Shown here in pieces: positions 61,767 to 64,000 of a DNA stretch of 64,000 nt. Position 1 is the first letter of the stretch, and each line of letters starts with the position of its first letter. Position numbers and translations under genes: made by a program. The notes below the pieces were generated by a model, which had not been told where the DNA came from, did no database searches, and was given only the letters and a program-made list of their open reading frames with translations. The stretch spans positions 7,670,001 to 7,734,000 of the forward strand of contig NC_092561.1 in the NCBI RefSeq assembly GCF_037975245.1, in the 5' to 3' direction. This DNA is from Apostichopus japonicus. Taxonomy: Eukaryota; Echinodermata; Holothuroidea; Aspidochirotida; Stichopodidae.

Positions 61767-64000
61767 AGATATCGAGGTCATAGCCATGATACCGAATTCA
61801 CTAAACCCTGAAGTTATAAACTGACTGATTGAGTAAACTTCGAATCATCATTTAGTGTCATTACAAGTCAACTGTTTAAACATAAAAAGGTAAACATTCT
61901 TAAACTTTGCATGCAAGAATAAAATCACCTTGTTATACAGATGTCTACAACATGCAAACATATGGTATCATAAGTACATTTAAGAAGCATTGTTGGTAAC
62001 ATCACCGGAAATGGCACATCCCATGCATGCCTTGTAAGTTGAATCTGAAAATTCTTTATTTTGAGATCTGATGATTGAGAATTTTACACTTACAAAAAAA
62101 AAGGTCAATTAGCAGAATTGTATTAGATGAATTGAATGAAGGACTTAAGGTAATAAGCTCTGCCTTATTCACTGTTTACACAGGTAAATGAAGATATAAA
62201 AGCACACCAGGGCTTTATTATGATAGCTGTAGCCTGTATGAAGTGGAGAAGCCATATGGGGAATTTAGGTGTAAATAAGTTGTTATCATTATTTCTTCTA
62301 CATCCCAAGAAGGGACTTACTAGGGGAAGGAGGGGGGGGATGAAATGAGTGGGTGGGCCAAGTAGGGGACTGTGCCTCAATAATGTTAGTTAAAACATTG
62401 GGGTACTGTTATATAGGAGCTGACATTAAAACTGATAGGCCAACCAGGGCCGTCTTAAGAGATCACCGGGCCCTGGGCCCGGCAATGGAGCGGGGCCCCT
62501 CAATCAAGTGAGTCCGAAAAAAAGTTGCGTGAAAAATTGACATCCTTGACAATCGCTCAAGCATAGACATGCCTGCATTTACCACTCCTCCCTATGTCGC
62601 GCATAAAGCATAAAACTTTAGCTGAATAACATACATGATATATCTAAAAGCTGAAATACATTATAGAAGAGTAATCTTCTAGTTGCCCTCCATCCCTTCC
62701 CTAACAATACTGGACTCACCATTTGTAACACCCTTGTGTTGAGTCGTTCAACTGGGGAAACTAACGAAATTTGCGGCATTTCTTGATCGTAAACTGTTGT
62801 ATGATTGGCTGAAAGTCAATTATTTTGAGGATGTCGCTTTCTATGCATATGGGAGAGAGCCTATTAAGTCCGAGTTGTCTGGTGTTGTTAGCCTTCGGGG
62901 CATTGTATATTCCAGGGTTGCCAACTCAGATTCGAATATTTAATGTCAAACTCTCAAGTGTTTCACCAACTCTCGTCACAAGTTGTCAAGTATCGAATTC
63001 AATCAGGCATAATGGCCTATTCAATAAGTTTTCCTCCCAGATTAAGACATGGGATTACTACGATTGCGGGGCCCCGGCATCGCGGGGCCCTGGGCCAGGG
63101 CCCAGTGGGCCCATGCGTTAAGACGGCCCTGAGGCCAACATAAAAGTACATATAGACGTAATAAATATATCCATGAGCCATAGTTTAGTAATAAAGTTCT
63201 ACACTGTTCACGATAAAATCTTAGGAGTTCTCTACGTGAATTGTTATTCTAAAAAAATGATCAGTTATAATTAACCCTGTGTTTTATTGTTTGGAACGCC
63301 ATTCCTACAATACGTGCCTAGGAACTTGAGGTTTCACTGCACTAATCTGACTAATGAAATCAGAAGAAATGATATGAACAGTTTGCTTAAACTAAGTGAA
63401 ATAGTGCTCACTGCCTAAGCATTCACATTATCTTAATCAAAATATAATTTACATATAATGTTATATTGCTTATATTGTACGTGACAAACAACATATAAAA
63501 AAATATAAAAATAAAATAAAATAAACTAGAATGGAGATTAGCGAATGCTGCAGGCTTTCATTATCTCCTTGCTCAGCATATAGCCTCACCGGTGTATGGG
63601 CCCGGTTCCTCAGTTAATTTACGCTATAAATGAAATCTGTAATTCTTATATCTTCAACCCAGTTGAAGTTGTAATTTCATTGGGGGTTGAGCAATTGAGA
63701 ATGAAACATTAATAACCAATTATCTCATAGCACAATGAGATGTATTATGAGATACACGAGTCATTATGAGCCTGATAATGGGCTAGTGCTTACAGGAGCC
63801 AGCCACTAAACCTGGGTGGAGAAATTTGATGTTATTTCTTCCACCTCTCAGAAAGAGGAATGTGCCCCCCTGCCCCCCCCCTCCCTGCCGTGATTGATGC
63901 CCCTGCTTGTACAGACAAAAGTTTATACCTAAGATTACACCAGTTGACGCTTAGAAAACATAAAATTCTGGGTGTGGACTCCTACATCCCGACAAAGTGT
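61767..64000 (+). repeat. TRIM segmental unit C, left-truncated and cut by the window edge
   Basis: From AGATATCGAGGTCATAG it follows units A (43607 on) and B closely. Compared with A it lacks the first ~500 bp. Allowing for the 695-bp insertion, its TRIM ATG is expected near 64.9 kb, outside the window. Confidence 0.9.
62445..63131. mobile_element. hAT-type non-autonomous element, 687 bp, in unit C
   Basis: Termini CAGGGCCGTCTTAA and TTAAGACGGCCCTG are flanked by a perfect 8-bp duplication AGGCCAAC (62437-62444 and 63132-63139). Units A and B have the uninterrupted site (GATAGGCCAACATAAAA in B). Both ends carry GGGCCCTGGGCC-rich subterminal blocks. The open frames at 62825-63143 do not resemble a transposase. 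Confidence 0.9.

Overview
The window reads as intron-rich, AT-rich animal nuclear DNA. Coding exons are short, widely spaced and bounded by GT/AG splice sites. tRNA-derived SINEs, small hAT-type inverted-repeat elements, long (AT)n, (AGT)n, (ATG)n and (ATT)n microsatellites and poly-G/C runs fill the space between them. The gene families point to a marine invertebrate, probably a deuterostome and perhaps an echinoderm: tandem RING/B-box/coiled-coil/beta-propeller TRIM genes, a SINE with the 'TTGGGCAA..GCACTTTA' tail found in many marine invertebrates, IgSF exons and an insulin-like peptide. I cannot name the species from sequence alone.

Layout. 1-13 kb: non-coding, with degenerate repeats, (AT)n arrays and one hAT MITE (12823-13125). 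13-25 kb: two isolated half-Ig exon candidates (13356 and 23961, + strand), a candidate X-box/CRE promoter, SINEs, an (AGT)n block and a six-copy 22-bp array. 25.8-27.3 kb: a two-exon insulin-superfamily precursor (+) that open reading frames alone would miss. 28-40 kb: almost all mobile or repeated DNA, namely a ~100-bp tandem array, a 2.7-kb foldback-like element, several hAT MITEs with 8-bp target duplications, SINE-like units with (AT)n tails and a local duplication; two orphan terminal-exon candidates lie here. 40.5-41.1 kb: signal-peptide exon plus one Ig domain exon of a secreted or membrane IgSF gene (-), whose 3' part I could not locate.

43.1-64 kb: three tandem copies of a ~6.8-kb unit. 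Units A (43.1-49.85 kb) and B (50.67-57.63 kb) each carry an intact 731-aa TRIM gene with a 12-nt last coding exon. Unit C starts at 61.77 kb and runs off the right edge, carrying a 687-bp hAT insertion; its TRIM gene would start near 64.9 kb. Between B and C lie a ~75-bp tandem array and two long trinucleotide arrays.

The genes do not form an operon-like unit. The TRIM genes are an expanding E3-ligase family of the kind linked to innate defence, the insulin-like peptide is a secreted signal, and the Ig gene is a cell-surface or secreted protein. The strongest hidden content is the split insulin-like gene, the split Ig gene and the TRIM duplication history.
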